The notes under the pieces were generated by a model that ran no database searches, was not told the origin of the DNA, and saw nothing but the letters and a program-made list of their open reading frames with translations. The translations under genes were made by a program, and so were the position numbers. Source: Sphingobium wenxiniae (GTDB taxonomy: Bacteria; Pseudomonadota; Alphaproteobacteria; Sphingomonadales; Sphingomonadaceae). Taken from it: 64,000 nucleotides of DNA. The DNA is taken from positions 248,001-312,000 of the forward strand of contig NZ_VLKK01000001.1 in the NCBI RefSeq assembly GCF_007830065.1, given 5' to 3'. Position 1 is the stretch's first letter. Every line of letters starts with the position of its first letter. Positions 51,516 through 60,884 of this stretch are shown piece by piece.

Positions 51516-52649
51516 TCAGCGCGATTTGGCCGGATTCCACACGGTGACGGTGCGGCCGCGCATGGCCTTGACCACCCCCTGCAAGGTGGCGGCATAGGCG
51601 ATGAGGATATCGGCCAGCGCCGCCAGCGGACCGCCCTTCGCGCGGAAGGCGATCCACGCCAGCAGCGCCGCGCCGAGCAGGCCGGTGCCGAAAAGAGGCG
51701 GAAAAATGCGCCACGCCAGCGCCGCCGCCGCGATTGCGCCGGTCAGGATAAAGACGCCGCCGAACCAGCGCACGATCTTGCGCGAGGCATATTTGAAGCG
51801 GTCGAGCGCGCCCATGCGGCGGAGTTGCGGGCGCAGGAGGCTATGGGTGTGCCATGCGCGGGCGGCGATGCGGACCTTGCGCCGATATTCGTCGCCCCGC
51901 ACGGCGACGAGGCGTTCGCGGGCGATCACGTCCTTCGCCTTGACCAGCCGCCGCCCGGCGAACACCACGGCCATGGAGACGGTGAGATCGTCGAGCACGC
52001 TATCGGGGAAGTCCGGATAAAACGCCCGGCGGATGGAGAAGATCGAACCGTCCGCGCCCAGCACATTGCCGGTGCGGGATTCCTCATCCTTCAGCCGTTC
52101 CTCGATCCGCCAATAGAGCGAGCCTACCGAGGCGGTGGCGCTTTCGTCCTCCCCCACATAATGCAGCGACCCCAGCACGCCGCCGATGTCGGGGTCGGCA
52201 TAGCGGGCGAGCAGATTGTCGACGGCGTCCGCATCCAGCAGCACATTGGCGTCGGTGAAGATCAGCACCTCGCCCCGCGCATGGGCCGCGAGTCGCTTCA
52301 TGCCGTGCGCCTTGCCGCTGCGGCCCGGCCCCCGGAGCAGCGTGACGAGATCGCCCTGCCCTTCGATCAGCGCGGCGGTGGCGTCCGACGATCCATCGTC
52401 AAAGGCCAATATCTCAAGGTCTGGATGACGGGCTTTAAGCATCGCCAGATTCGCGAGCTTTTCCGGCATCGCGGCGGCTTCATTATAGGCGCAGAAGAGG
52501 AGCGAGGCGGACGGGCGCGGGCCGGTGATCGGGTGCTCCGCCCTGGTCGGCAGCGCGCGCAGGATCAGCGGATAAAACAGGAACGGCCAGGCCACCGCCG
52601 CCAGCGACAGCAGCAGGACGAGCGCGAGGAACAGGTTCGACGTCGCCAC
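51516..52649 (-). CDS. Glycosyltransferase family 2 (membrane-anchored)
   Basis: This 377-residue GT2 transferase has an N-terminal membrane helix (FLALVLLLSLAAVAWPFLFYPLI), then the GT-A domain: SLLFCAYNEAAAMPEKLANL, LEILAFDDGSSDATAALIE, SGKAHGMKRLAAHARGEVLIFTDANVLL with the DxN metal motif, and further RTGNVLGADGSIFSIRR. At least two hydrophobic helices follow near the C-terminus (VRWFGGVFILTGAIAAAALAW). The start is GTG 52649. It lies five bases before the sugar-transferase gene. It likely adds a sugar to the lipid-linked EPS unit. Confidence 0.88.
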   Translation of the reverse strand: MATSNLFLALVLLLSLAAVAWPFLFYPLILRALPTRAEHPITGPRPSASLLFCAYNEAAAMPEKLANLAMLKARHPDLEILAFDDGSSDATAALIEGQGDLVTLLRGPGRSGKAHGMKRLAAHARGEVLIFTDANVLLDADAVDNLLARYADPDIGGVLGSLHYVGEDESATASVGSLYWRIEERLKDEESRTGNVLGADGSIFSIRRAFYPDFPDSVLDDLTVSMAVVFAGRRLVKAKDVIARERLVAVRGDEYRRKVRIAARAWHTHSLLRPQLRRMGALDRFKYASRKIVRWFGGVFILTGAIAAAALAWRIFPPLFGTGLLGAALLAWIAFRAKGGPLAALADILIAYAATLQGVVKAMRGRTVTVWNPAKSR

Positions 52650-52653
52650 CGGC

Positions 52654-54015
52654 TCAATAGGCCTTGTGATGGACGACCACGCCCAGCGTCATGACGATGA
52701 TGCGAATGTCGCGCAGGATCGACCATTCGGTCACATATTCTAGGTCCGACTGGAGGCGGTCGATCAGGTCCTGATGATGATCGGTCGACCCGCGATGGCC
52801 CCGCACCTGCGCCAGGCCGGTCATGCCCGGTTTTATGCAGTGGCGTTCCCAATAGCGGGCGTCGACTTCCCAATAGAGGCTGTCGCCGGCCTTGGCGGCC
52901 GCGGCGTGGGGGCGTGGACCGACGATGCTCATGTCGCCGCGCAGGACGTTGAAGAGCTGGGGCAATTCGTCGATGCTGGTGCGGCGCAGAACGCGGCCAA
53001 CCCGCGTCAGGCGATCGTCGTCGCGGGCCGTGAGCCTGCCGGCATCGCGGTCGCTGGCCTCGATCCGCATGGAGCGGAACTTGTAGATGTTGAAAGGGCG
53101 GGCGTCGCGGCCGATGCGCGGCTGGCGGAACAGTACGGGGCCGGGGCTGGTGAGCTTCACCGCAAGCGCGGCGGCGAGCAGGACGGGCGACAGGGCGACG
53201 GTCGCGGCGCTCGCCACCGCCAGGTCGAACAGCCGCTTGATGATGCGGTCGCGAAACTGGAACGGGCCGCCTGCGACAATGATGGTGGGCTGGCCATCAA
53301 ACTCGTCCACCCGCGCCGGCGCGAAGCGGAGCATTTCAGGCACCACGATCTCGCCGCGCGCCGACAGGGACTTGAGCGCAGCCGACCAGTCGTCCATGCG
53401 TTCGAGCGGACAGGCGACGATGACCCGTTCTGCCATACCCACCGCCGCAGCGAGGCGGGCCGCCATGTCGGCATCATGGTTTTCGGGGTGGAGATTGGCG
53501 GCGTCGGCGGGAATGACCAGCATATGCGGGCCGGTGTCGATCGCCACGCCGTCCATGATCACAGCGGTCAGATGCGGCACTTGGCCCAGCAGCCTGTCGC
53601 CAAGGCGCGCTATGGCAAGGCGCACGACGGCCACCCCGCAGGCCGAAAGCAGCAGGCCGGTGAGGAAGGTCAGGCGCGAAAGCTGCTCCGCGATCTTGCC
53701 CAGATAGACGATAAGGAGCATCAGCAGCGCGGCCTGCGCCAGCGCCAACAGGGCACGGAAGACGCCGCGCCGCACATTCTCCAGCATGTGGATGCCATAG
53801 GCCCCGCCCTGAATGGCGAGCAGGGCGTAGAGCGGCGCGACCATGGCGAACATGACGAGACCATGGGGCTTGCCCGGCTCGCCGGCCCAGGCGCCCAGCA
53901 CAAGGAAATTGGCGATGAGGAAAGACAGGAAAAGCGCCGCCATGTCCCCAAGCAGACACAGCAGGTAAAGCCGAAGCCGCACGATTTCCTTGGAGATGGT
54001 CACTGGTGCGCCCAA
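52654..54015 (-). CDS. Polyprenyl glycosylphosphotransferase (EPS initiating sugar transferase)
   Basis: This 453-residue transferase puts the first sugar phosphate onto undecaprenyl phosphate. Several helices fill the first half (LLCLLGDMAALFLSFLIANFLVLG onward). The C-terminal bacterial-sugar-transferase domain has KRLFDLAVASAATVALSPVL, GPVLFRQPRIGRDARPFNIYKFRSM, TSIDELPQLFNVLRGDMSIVGPRPHA and the end TGLAQVRGHRG. This makes the gene the natural entry step of the EPS pathway. The start is TTG 54015 or GTG 54003, which gives MTISKEIVRLRL. Both lack a strong ribosome-binding site. Confidence 0.92.
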   Translation of the reverse strand: MGAPVTISKEIVRLRLYLLCLLGDMAALFLSFLIANFLVLGAWAGEPGKPHGLVMFAMVAPLYALLAIQGGAYGIHMLENVRRGVFRALLALAQAALLMLLIVYLGKIAEQLSRLTFLTGLLLSACGVAVVRLAIARLGDRLLGQVPHLTAVIMDGVAIDTGPHMLVIPADAANLHPENHDADMAARLAAAVGMAERVIVACPLERMDDWSAALKSLSARGEIVVPEMLRFAPARVDEFDGQPTIIVAGGPFQFRDRIIKRLFDLAVASAATVALSPVLLAAALAVKLTSPGPVLFRQPRIGRDARPFNIYKFRSMRIEASDRDAGRLTARDDDRLTRVGRVLRRTSIDELPQLFNVLRGDMSIVGPRPHAAAAKAGDSLYWEVDARYWERHCIKPGMTGLAQVRGHRGSTDHHQDLIDRLQSDLEYVTEWSILRDIRIIVMTLGVVVHHKAY

Positions 54016-54176
54016 TTACTGCTTTCGCTGCGCGCTCCGTGACATCGTGGGGCGGCGGTTGCAAGAGGTTAAGGAATGAGGATGATCGGACTTGCTGGCC
54101 GACACCCATGCGATGAACGTTTACGGCCAGGGCGGATGCTCGGCCATATCGCCATAGCGTCGCGAACCGCCGCGCG

Positions 54177-56072
54177 CTAAAGCCCGAACAGCCGCCCCAG
54201 CGCCTTGTCCAGCATCACGAGCTGCCACAGCAGGCGGCCATGGTCGGCGAGGCCGGACCTGTGATCGGCGGCGAGCTTACCCAGTTGTTTGGTGTCGAAC
54301 CAGCCCGTCTTCGCCAGCGTCGATCCGCCCGCCACCGCCATCGCCTCCCCGGCGAGCGGGCCGCGGAACCAGTCGCTGATCGGCGTCACGAAACCCATTT
54401 TCGGGCGATAGAGAATGTCCTGCGGCAGATAAGGCTCCATCGCCTTCTTCATCAGATATTTGCCGCTATTGCCCCGGATGCGCTGCGACACCGGCAGGCG
54501 GGCGGCGAATTCGACGAGACGGTGGTCGAGCAAAGGCTCGCGCGCCTCCAGGCTGACGGCCATGCTCATCCGGTCTGTCTTGGTGAGAATGTCTCCGGGG
54601 AGCCAGATGCGGATGTCGGCATATTGCGCCCGGTCCAGCGGATCGCGCGCGGGGGCGTTCGCCATCGCCGCGACATAGCGGTCTTCGGCCCGGTAAGCGC
54701 CCAGCGCCGTCTTCACATCCTGGGTGAAGAGGCGGCGGCGCAGGTCATAGGGGGTGACGCCGACCGACGCGGCATAGGCTTCCCCGCCCTCCCCCGCCAG
54801 TTCCAGCAGGGTCGATCTGGCGCGCAGCGGGCGCGGCGCCCAATCGGCCTTGGGATAATAGCGGCCCAGCGTACCGAAGACGGACTGGCGCAATCCAGCG
54901 GGCAGCAGCGCACGCACCCGCTCCCCCTGCATCTGGAAACGGTGGCGGCGATAGCCCGCGAAGGCTTCGTCCGCGCCGTCGCCGGACAGGGCGACCGTCA
55001 CCTGCTCGCGCGCCAGTTCGCACACGCGATAGGTGGGGAGCGCGGAGGCATCGGCGAAAGGCTCGTCGAAATGAAAGGCCAGCGTGTCGATCAGGCTATA
55101 ATCGTCGGGCGAGACGATGCGGGTCCGGTGGTCGGTCGCGAAACGCCGGGCGATGCGGTCGGCATAGGCCGTTTCGTCCAGCGATGCGACGTCGAAACCG
55201 ATGGTGCAGGTCTTGACCGCCTGTTTCGACGCTTCGGCCATCAGGGCCACGACGCTGGAGCTGTCCACGCCGCCGGAGAGGAACGCGCCCAGCGGCACGT
55301 CCGCCACCATGCGGGACCGCACCGCCTGCCGCATCAGGGCGACCAGCTCCTCTTCCAGTTCGGCCGGTTTCGACTTCGTCCGGTCGGCGAAGCTCACGTC
55401 CCAATAGCGTTGCGGGCCGGGCAAGGGACGGCCGCGCACGAGACGCAGCGTTTCGCCCGCGCCCAGCTTCTTCACGCCCGCGACGAGGCAGGCGTCGTCA
55501 GGGACATAGCCATAGGCCATATAATCCTCGACCGCCGACATGTCCGGCGCGCGGCGGAGCAGCGGATGAGCGAGCAGGCTTTTCAATTCCGATCCGAAGA
55601 TCAGGCTGCCATCCGACAGCAGCGCATAATGCAGCGGCTTCACCCCCAGCCGGTCGCGCGCCATCCAGAGCGACTGCGCCCGCGCGTCGAACAGGGCAAA
55701 GGCGAACATGCCGTGGAAGCGCTCGACACAAGCCTCGCCCCATTGGCGATAGCCGTGGAGGATGACTTCGGTGTCGCTGTGGGTGCGGAAGACATGGCCC
55801 TTTTCCTCCAGTTCCGCACGGAGGTCCGCGAAATTGTAGATTTCGCCATTGAATACGACGGCGAGGCTTTCGTCCTCCGTCAGCATCGGCTGCGCCCCGG
55901 CGGCGAGGTCGATGATGGAAAGGCGCAGATGACCCAGACCGACGCCGGGCGCGGTCCACACGCCGCTGCCGTCCGGTCCGCGATGCGGCATCCTATCCAG
56001 CATCGTCCGCACACGCGACGGATCGACCGGCTTTGCCGTTTCGAGGTGGAAAATGCCCGCTATCCCGCACAT
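54177..56072 (-). CDS. XrtA-associated amidotransferase (asparagine synthase family)
   Basis: This 631-residue class II glutamine amidotransferase/asparagine-synthase-like protein starts MCGIAGIFHL with the N-terminal nucleophile Cys2. The glutaminase part has NGEIYNFADLR. The ATP-PPi synthase domain has VPLGAFLSGGVDSSSVVAL, VALSGDGADEAFAGYRRH and the ending DHRLVEFAARLP. Such proteins recur next to exosortase A (TIGR03108 type) and probably amidate a sugar acid or another EPS component. A paired stem-loop lies just upstream of the start. The gene is separated from the sugar transferase by 160 bases, so it may begin its own transcript. Confidence 0.9.
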   Translation of the reverse strand: MCGIAGIFHLETAKPVDPSRVRTMLDRMPHRGPDGSGVWTAPGVGLGHLRLSIIDLAAGAQPMLTEDESLAVVFNGEIYNFADLRAELEEKGHVFRTHSDTEVILHGYRQWGEACVERFHGMFAFALFDARAQSLWMARDRLGVKPLHYALLSDGSLIFGSELKSLLAHPLLRRAPDMSAVEDYMAYGYVPDDACLVAGVKKLGAGETLRLVRGRPLPGPQRYWDVSFADRTKSKPAELEEELVALMRQAVRSRMVADVPLGAFLSGGVDSSSVVALMAEASKQAVKTCTIGFDVASLDETAYADRIARRFATDHRTRIVSPDDYSLIDTLAFHFDEPFADASALPTYRVCELAREQVTVALSGDGADEAFAGYRRHRFQMQGERVRALLPAGLRQSVFGTLGRYYPKADWAPRPLRARSTLLELAGEGGEAYAASVGVTPYDLRRRLFTQDVKTALGAYRAEDRYVAAMANAPARDPLDRAQYADIRIWLPGDILTKTDRMSMAVSLEAREPLLDHRLVEFAARLPVSQRIRGNSGKYLMKKAMEPYLPQDILYRPKMGFVTPISDWFRGPLAGEAMAVAGGSTLAKTGWFDTKQLGKLAADHRSGLADHGRLLWQLVMLDKALGRLFGL

Positions 56073-56088
56073 GCGAAAGGGCCTTAGA

Positions 56089-56130
56089 GCGATTTCGGGC
56101 CAGATGGAACATCTGGCGGCTCCGAAACGC
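56089..56130. repeat. Nested inverted repeat upstream of the amidotransferase gene
   Basis: CCAGATG and CATCTGG pair perfectly around GAA, extended by G/C, and are nested inside TTCGG (56094) and CCGAA (56122). The element lies between the end of the exosortase gene and the start of the amidotransferase gene, so it could end one transcript or act in the leader of the next. Similar short palindromes occur in alphaproteobacterial intergenic regions. Confidence 0.6.
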
Positions 56131-56167
56131 AGTTCATCGAAGATAAATCGCGACAGACAAAAGAATT

Positions 56168-57736
56168 TCAGGGACTATCGGCTGAGTCCGAACCGGATAG
56201 CCCCTGATGGATACCGACGCTGCGGTCGGCCAAATCCTTCACATCGCCGAGATCGGCCAGGAATGCGGCAATCGCCTTGCCCGCCGGCTGGCCCTCGGCT
56301 TCCTCAGCCGACACGAGAATGGCGGAGGCGCGCTGATCGGTGCCGAGCAGGCGGGCCTGCATGGTGGCAAGCTTGACATGGGCTTTGCTGCCCGTGGGAT
56401 CGGCCGCGCCGACCGTGAAGAAACTGACCACGTCGCGCACGACCGGGCCGGGGGCGGTGATCTGCTCGCCCAGGCCGTTGCGGGGCGCGGGGGCGGGAGA
56501 GGACCAGACCCATTTCCCGTCAGGATCGACCGCGCCCTGACCGAAGCCGACCAGTTCGCGCCGCTCCTCCTGCCGGTCATAGGTCGCGATGGCGAGGTCC
56601 ACCACCTGCCCCGCCGCGTTGCGATAGCGGGCCATGACGAAATGGTCCGCACCGTCGAAACGGGGCTTCCATGGATAGCGCTGGGAGGTATCGCTATGGG
56701 TCCATCCGGGGACTTGCGGGAGGTTGAGCGTCGGCGGCAGAGGTTCGCCCGCCGCTGCGGTGGCGGCGAGCCAGAGCGGCGCCGCGGCGATGAGGGCGAG
56801 AGCCGCTCCTGCTATGGTTCCCGTGGCGGCGGCGCGCGCTTTTCCCTGAAATTGCCTGGGATCGAACCAGGGATCGCCCGGTTTGCGGTCGAAAAAAGGC
56901 CAGGCGGTCGCCATGACGATGACAAGGATGATGGCGAAGAACACCCAGCCATAGACGACATGGTCGAAGCCCACCGCCGCATCCACCGTCGTCATATGGG
57001 CGACAAGGATCGTCGCGAAAGCCCGGACGCCATTGGCCAGCACCGATAGCGACAGCGCACCGGCCATGAAGATCAGGCGGCGCGGCCAGGACCGGAAGCA
57101 GACATTGCAGACCAGCACGCCATAGGCGGTCATCGCGATCAGGAACTTCGCGCCGGAACAGGCTTCGGCCACCTCGAAATAGCCTGTCGGCGTGGTGATG
57201 AAGATGCCGTCCAGATGCGCGGGAACGCCCGCGCCGGTCAGGAACAGCATGGAAAGGCGCGCCGTCACGAGTTGGAGATGGGGGACCAGTTCTTCGCCGA
57301 AGGGCACCATGAAAAAGGCGTAGAAAAGCGGGAAGGCCAGCGCACGCGATATGGCGGGGCCAAGCAGGGATATGGTTGCGCCTTGAAGCATGACGATCAG
57401 CGCGCCATGACGGATCAGCGCCACGCCCGAAGCCGCGCCCACCAGCCATGCCGTCACGCCCGCGCCCAGCCAGAGCAGCCCCGGCGTCCATGCGACCGGA
57501 TCAAGCTGTTTGAGGCCGGGGATGCGCTGCTGCACCAGCCAGCCGACAAGCAGCGGCACGAACAGGCAATGGCCGAAGGTGGAGGCGTTCCACCAGATCG
57601 ACACCATGGAATGCACATCGTCGAAGAACAGCGCCAATATGGCGAGGGCGACCACGCCCAGCGCGGTCAGATGCCCCCGCCAACCGGAAAGCTCCATTCG
57701 GCGCGCCCGCATGAAGGAAAGGGCCTGTTCGGTCAT
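56168..57736 (-). CDS. xrtA: Exosortase A fused to an EpsI-type domain
   Basis: Exosortases are integral membrane transpeptidase-like enzymes that process PEP-CTERM-type proteins and couple to EPS production. The 522-residue protein has about eight helices in its first 300 residues. The catalytic residues are C193 in VAEACSGAKFL, R238 in LANGVRAFA and H259 in GFDHVVYGWVFF, the last motif marking exosortase A. The usual LR after SG is AK here. Residues ~310-522 are a soluble EpsI-like domain (LNLPQVPGWTHSD, FVMARYRNAAGQVVDLAIATYD). This fusion is common in sphingomonads. The stop lies 95 bases before the amidotransferase start. The four-base overlap is with the glycosyltransferase upstream. 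No PEP-CTERM substrate is in the window. Confidence 0.92.
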   Translation of the reverse strand: MTEQALSFMRARRMELSGWRGHLTALGVVALAILALFFDDVHSMVSIWWNASTFGHCLFVPLLVGWLVQQRIPGLKQLDPVAWTPGLLWLGAGVTAWLVGAASGVALIRHGALIVMLQGATISLLGPAISRALAFPLFYAFFMVPFGEELVPHLQLVTARLSMLFLTGAGVPAHLDGIFITTPTGYFEVAEACSGAKFLIAMTAYGVLVCNVCFRSWPRRLIFMAGALSLSVLANGVRAFATILVAHMTTVDAAVGFDHVVYGWVFFAIILVIVMATAWPFFDRKPGDPWFDPRQFQGKARAAATGTIAGAALALIAAAPLWLAATAAAGEPLPPTLNLPQVPGWTHSDTSQRYPWKPRFDGADHFVMARYRNAAGQVVDLAIATYDRQEERRELVGFGQGAVDPDGKWVWSSPAPAPRNGLGEQITAPGPVVRDVVSFFTVGAADPTGSKAHVKLATMQARLLGTDQRASAILVSAEEAEGQPAGKAIAAFLADLGDVKDLADRSVGIHQGLSGSDSADSP

Positions 57737-58959
57737 GCCGCGCGCGCGTCCCTGTCCCTGACGCCGAAGAGGAGTTCGGGCACGGCGCTCAGTGTCGCGG
57801 ACCAGCGATAGCGTTCCTCCATCCGGGCGCGGGCGGCTTGCGCCAAGCCCGCCGCCTTTGCAGCATCGGCGAGGAGCGCGATGATCTTCGCGGCCTCTTC
57901 GTCCGGATTGGCCGCGATCAGGAAATGGGTTTCATCCTGCGCGTCGATGCCTTCGGCGGCTTGTGGCGAGGCGACGACGGGGCGGGCCATGGCCATGGCT
58001 TCAAGCACCTTGTTCTGAATGCCCCGCGCGATGCGGAGCGGAGCGACGACCACATCCGCCGCCGCCAGCCAGCCGCGCACATCGGGGACGGCTCCGGTCA
58101 CGACGATGCCGGGGAGGTCGGCGAGTGCCTGCACCGTTTTGGCGGGCTTGCGGCCGACTATGGCGAAGCGGGCTTGCGGATGGACGGCGCGGATGGCGGG
58201 GAAGGTTTCCCGCGCAAAGCTTTCCACCGCCTCGACATTGGGGCGGTAATCCATCTGGCCGGTGAAGACGAGCAGCGGTCCCTCTCCATGCTCCACGGGT
58301 GGAAAGTCGGCGGAGGGATCGAACATGTCGAGCGCCACGCCATTTTCTATGGCGATGACCTTGCCCAGTCCCTGCCCGCTGGCTTGGCGAAACAGGGCGG
58401 CTTCGGTTTCGCTGACGAAGGCGCAGATGTCCGCGCGGGCGGCGACGGATTTCTCGAAGTCGAGGAGGACGCGCCCTTCGCGCCGGTTGATCCACGCCAT
58501 CGGGCCGGAGCCTTCCGCGCCATAGGCGGCATATTTGGCGGAATCGAAATCGACGAAATCCATGAGGAAGCGCACGCCGTCGGGCAAGGCGGGGACGAAA
58601 TGGGCCATCTGTGCGGAATAGGCGACGACGGCGGCGATGGGACGCTCCGCAAGGGCCCGCGCCGTCCAGCGATGCAGATCGGGATGGTCGAACAGGGAGA
58701 CGAGCAACGGCTGCCCCCGGACCAGCCCCGACAAGCCCGCCATCATGCGGGAGCGGTCGCGCATCAGCACGCATTGGCTGGCGGTGAGCGCGGCCATATC
58801 CTCCGCGTAACCCATGTCGCGGGCGTCATCGGCGAAGCAGCCGACATGGACCGGCGCGACTTCCGCCAGCCTTTTGAGCAGGTGGTAGGAGCGGATCTTG
58901 TCGCCCCTGTCCGGCGGAAAGGGGATGCGGTGGCAGAGGAAAAGGATTTCGCCCCTCAT
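57733..58959 (-). CDS. XrtA-associated glycosyltransferase (TIGR03087 type)
   Basis: This 408-residue glycosyltransferase of the family that accompanies exosortase A starts MRGEILFLCHRIPFPPDRGDKIRSYHLLKRLAE, a hallmark of TIGR03087. The donor half has LLVFTGQMDYRPNVEAVESFARE, ARFAIVGRKPAKTVQAL and VVVAPLRIARGIQNKVLEAMAMARPVVASPQAAEGID. The fold is GT-B with no membrane span. It overlaps the FemAB gene stop (ATGA) and the exosortase start, so all three are coupled. It most likely extends the EPS made by this locus. Confidence 0.92.
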   Translation of the reverse strand: MRGEILFLCHRIPFPPDRGDKIRSYHLLKRLAEVAPVHVGCFADDARDMGYAEDMAALTASQCVLMRDRSRMMAGLSGLVRGQPLLVSLFDHPDLHRWTARALAERPIAAVVAYSAQMAHFVPALPDGVRFLMDFVDFDSAKYAAYGAEGSGPMAWINRREGRVLLDFEKSVAARADICAFVSETEAALFRQASGQGLGKVIAIENGVALDMFDPSADFPPVEHGEGPLLVFTGQMDYRPNVEAVESFARETFPAIRAVHPQARFAIVGRKPAKTVQALADLPGIVVTGAVPDVRGWLAAADVVVAPLRIARGIQNKVLEAMAMARPVVASPQAAEGIDAQDETHFLIAANPDEEAAKIIALLADAAKAAGLAQAARARMEERYRWSATLSAVPELLFGVRDRDARAA

Positions 58960-60026
58960 CCCAGTCCTCGCGAAATAAAGGGACCGATCAGGTTGGCGAC
59001 GGGGAGCGGGAGCTTCTTCCACAGGTCGATGCGGCACTGATATTTCTCGCTTTGCGGGCTGATGTCGCGCTTGTCGCCGGTGGGGGACCAGCCGAAATAA
59101 ACGAGCGGCCCGGGTTCGAAGCCGAAGCTTTTCTTCCATGCCGCCTGGCCGCTGCCCGCCTTGGACCGGCCGAAGTCGAACAGGCGCAATCCCCGCGCAT
59201 GGCCATGCCTCATCAGGCGGTAATACATGAGTTCGTTGGAACGCAGCCGCCGCGCATCGTGCACGCCGCCGCCCCAATAGGGCATCACCCTGTCGCCATG
59301 ATAGAGCGTCAGCACCGCGGAAACAGGACGGTCGCCTTCATAGACGATGGTGAAATCGGCGTCCTCGCCGAAGCGGGCCAGTATTTCGCGGAACAGACGC
59401 GCGGGGAAGACGGGCGTGCCGAGATTGCGGACGCTTTGCGCATAGACGCGGTAATGGTCGCGAATGTGGCGCGGCTCGCGGCCATGCTCGACGCGCAGCG
59501 CGGGATTGGCGAGCGCCTTGCGGAGTTCGGCGCGATGCTTGCGCGGGACGGCGAGCAATTCCGTCTCGTCATCGGCGGCGAGCGGACGGACGAAGCCCAG
59601 ATGCTCGTTTTCCCGGCGCTCCCAATGTGCGGCGGGCGCAGGGCCGCCCCGCAGTTCGAGCGACAGGCCGCCCTTTGCCCGCGCGAGGTCTTCCGCCGCA
59701 CGGACCAAAACGGCGAGGCTGGACGGATCGTCCGCCAATATGCCGCCGTCAACGGCGAAGGCCGACGAAACCAGCGCCTGTCCGAACAGGCGGCTCTTTA
59801 CATGATGCAGCGGCAGCAGGCCCGCGATCCGGCCCGAAGGCGCGGCCGCCGCCAGCAGATGACAGCGATGTCCCGCCGCCTGCTCCACGCCCAGCAGCCA
59901 GGCCGGGCGATGGAAGGGTGTGCCGCCCGCATGAGCCAGCACATAATCATCCACCGCCTGCCCCTGCGCCGGATCGCGAAGGTCGAGCGTCGTCAGCGCC
60001 AGATCGGCATGATTGCCCGCCCTCAT
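58956..60026 (-). CDS. XrtA-associated FemAB-like protein
   Basis: This 356-residue protein has the FemAB/GNAT-type architecture, two acetyltransferase-like halves. The first has DYVLAHAGGTPFHRPAWLLGVE and GRIAGLLPLHHVKSRLFG, the second FTIVYEGDRPVSAVLTLYHGDRVMPYWGGGVHDARRLRSNELMYYRLMRHGHARGLRLFDFGRSK. The end KSFGFEPGPLVYFGWSPTGD matches the TIGR03019 set that travels with exosortase A. FemX-type enzymes use aminoacyl-tRNA to modify cell-wall peptides, but this branch probably acts on another acceptor. It overlaps its neighbours on both sides by four bases. Confidence 0.9.
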   Translation of the reverse strand: MRAGNHADLALTTLDLRDPAQGQAVDDYVLAHAGGTPFHRPAWLLGVEQAAGHRCHLLAAAAPSGRIAGLLPLHHVKSRLFGQALVSSAFAVDGGILADDPSSLAVLVRAAEDLARAKGGLSLELRGGPAPAAHWERRENEHLGFVRPLAADDETELLAVPRKHRAELRKALANPALRVEHGREPRHIRDHYRVYAQSVRNLGTPVFPARLFREILARFGEDADFTIVYEGDRPVSAVLTLYHGDRVMPYWGGGVHDARRLRSNELMYYRLMRHGHARGLRLFDFGRSKAGSGQAAWKKSFGFEPGPLVYFGWSPTGDKRDISPQSEKYQCRIDLWKKLPLPVANLIGPFISRGLG

Positions 60027-60871
60027 GGCGCGCGCTCCGCTTCCCTGTCGGCCAGCGCATCCACGCGCGTCCAGGCGAAATCGCGTGTCAGGCGGCGCAG
60101 CTTGCCCGCCATGGCCGACAGATTGCTGTAATGCCGCAACCGGGAACGCAGCGGTGCGCCAGCCACGCGCGGTTGGCCGGGGTCGATCTCCCATGGGTGG
60201 AAATAGAGGATGGCGGGACGTTGGTCCTGCCCATTCACCTGCCGGATCGCCCAGCGCGAAAAGCCATAGGGCAGCAGGCGGAAAAAGCCCCCTCCCCCCG
60301 CCGCCAGCGTCTGTCCGCCAAGACGCGCGGTGGTGACGGGAAGCTCCACCAGCGGCGCGTCCTTCACCGGCTTCCATGCAAAGCGCGGGGAATCGGGCCA
60401 GCCATAATGATCGTGCCGGATCGGCGCGACGCTGCTGGAATAGCGATAGCCTTCCTCGGCGAGGATCGGATGCGCCCATGGCGTGCGCGGGTCGATGGAG
60501 AAGCTGGGCGCGCGATAGCCGGTGACGGCCTGCCCGCTGACGTCCTCCAGAATGGCGCGCGACTTGCGGAGATCGGCGCGGAACTGTTCCGGCGTGAAGG
60601 TGAAGACGCGGGCATGATCATAGCCATGGCTCGCCACCTCATGCCCCGCCCCGGCGATGCGGCGCATCAGCGCGGGATAACGCTCCGCCACCCAGCCAAG
60701 CGTGAAGAAGGTCGCGGTGACGCCCGCCGCGTCGAACAGGTCCAGCACGGCGTCGGTGTTGCGCTCGACCCGGTGGGTCAGGCCGTCCCAATCGTCGCGG
60801 CGGATCGTCCGCTCGAACGCGCCGACCTGGAACCAGTCCTCCACATCGACGGACAGGGCGTTCAGCATCAT
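60023..60871 (-). CDS. XrtA-associated polysaccharide deacetylase (TIGR03006 type)
   Basis: This 282-residue NodB-fold deacetylase removes acetyl groups from sugars. It starts MMLNALSVDVEDWFQVGAFERTI with the catalytic Asp and metal Asp in DVEDW. The metal His pair is in ASHGYDHARVF, YRAPSFSIDP follows, and the late HPWEID is the other conserved site. The family accompanies exosortase A. The protein has no signal peptide, as is usual for the branch, so it is likely cytoplasmic or exported by another route. It overlaps the FemAB gene start by four bases. It lies 13 bases after the ATPase gene. Confidence 0.92.
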   Translation of the reverse strand: MMLNALSVDVEDWFQVGAFERTIRRDDWDGLTHRVERNTDAVLDLFDAAGVTATFFTLGWVAERYPALMRRIAGAGHEVASHGYDHARVFTFTPEQFRADLRKSRAILEDVSGQAVTGYRAPSFSIDPRTPWAHPILAEEGYRYSSSVAPIRHDHYGWPDSPRFAWKPVKDAPLVELPVTTARLGGQTLAAGGGGFFRLLPYGFSRWAIRQVNGQDQRPAILYFHPWEIDPGQPRVAGAPLRSRLRHYSNLSAMAGKLRRLTRDFAWTRVDALADREAERAP

Positions 60872-60884
60872 TCCCTTTCCTCGA

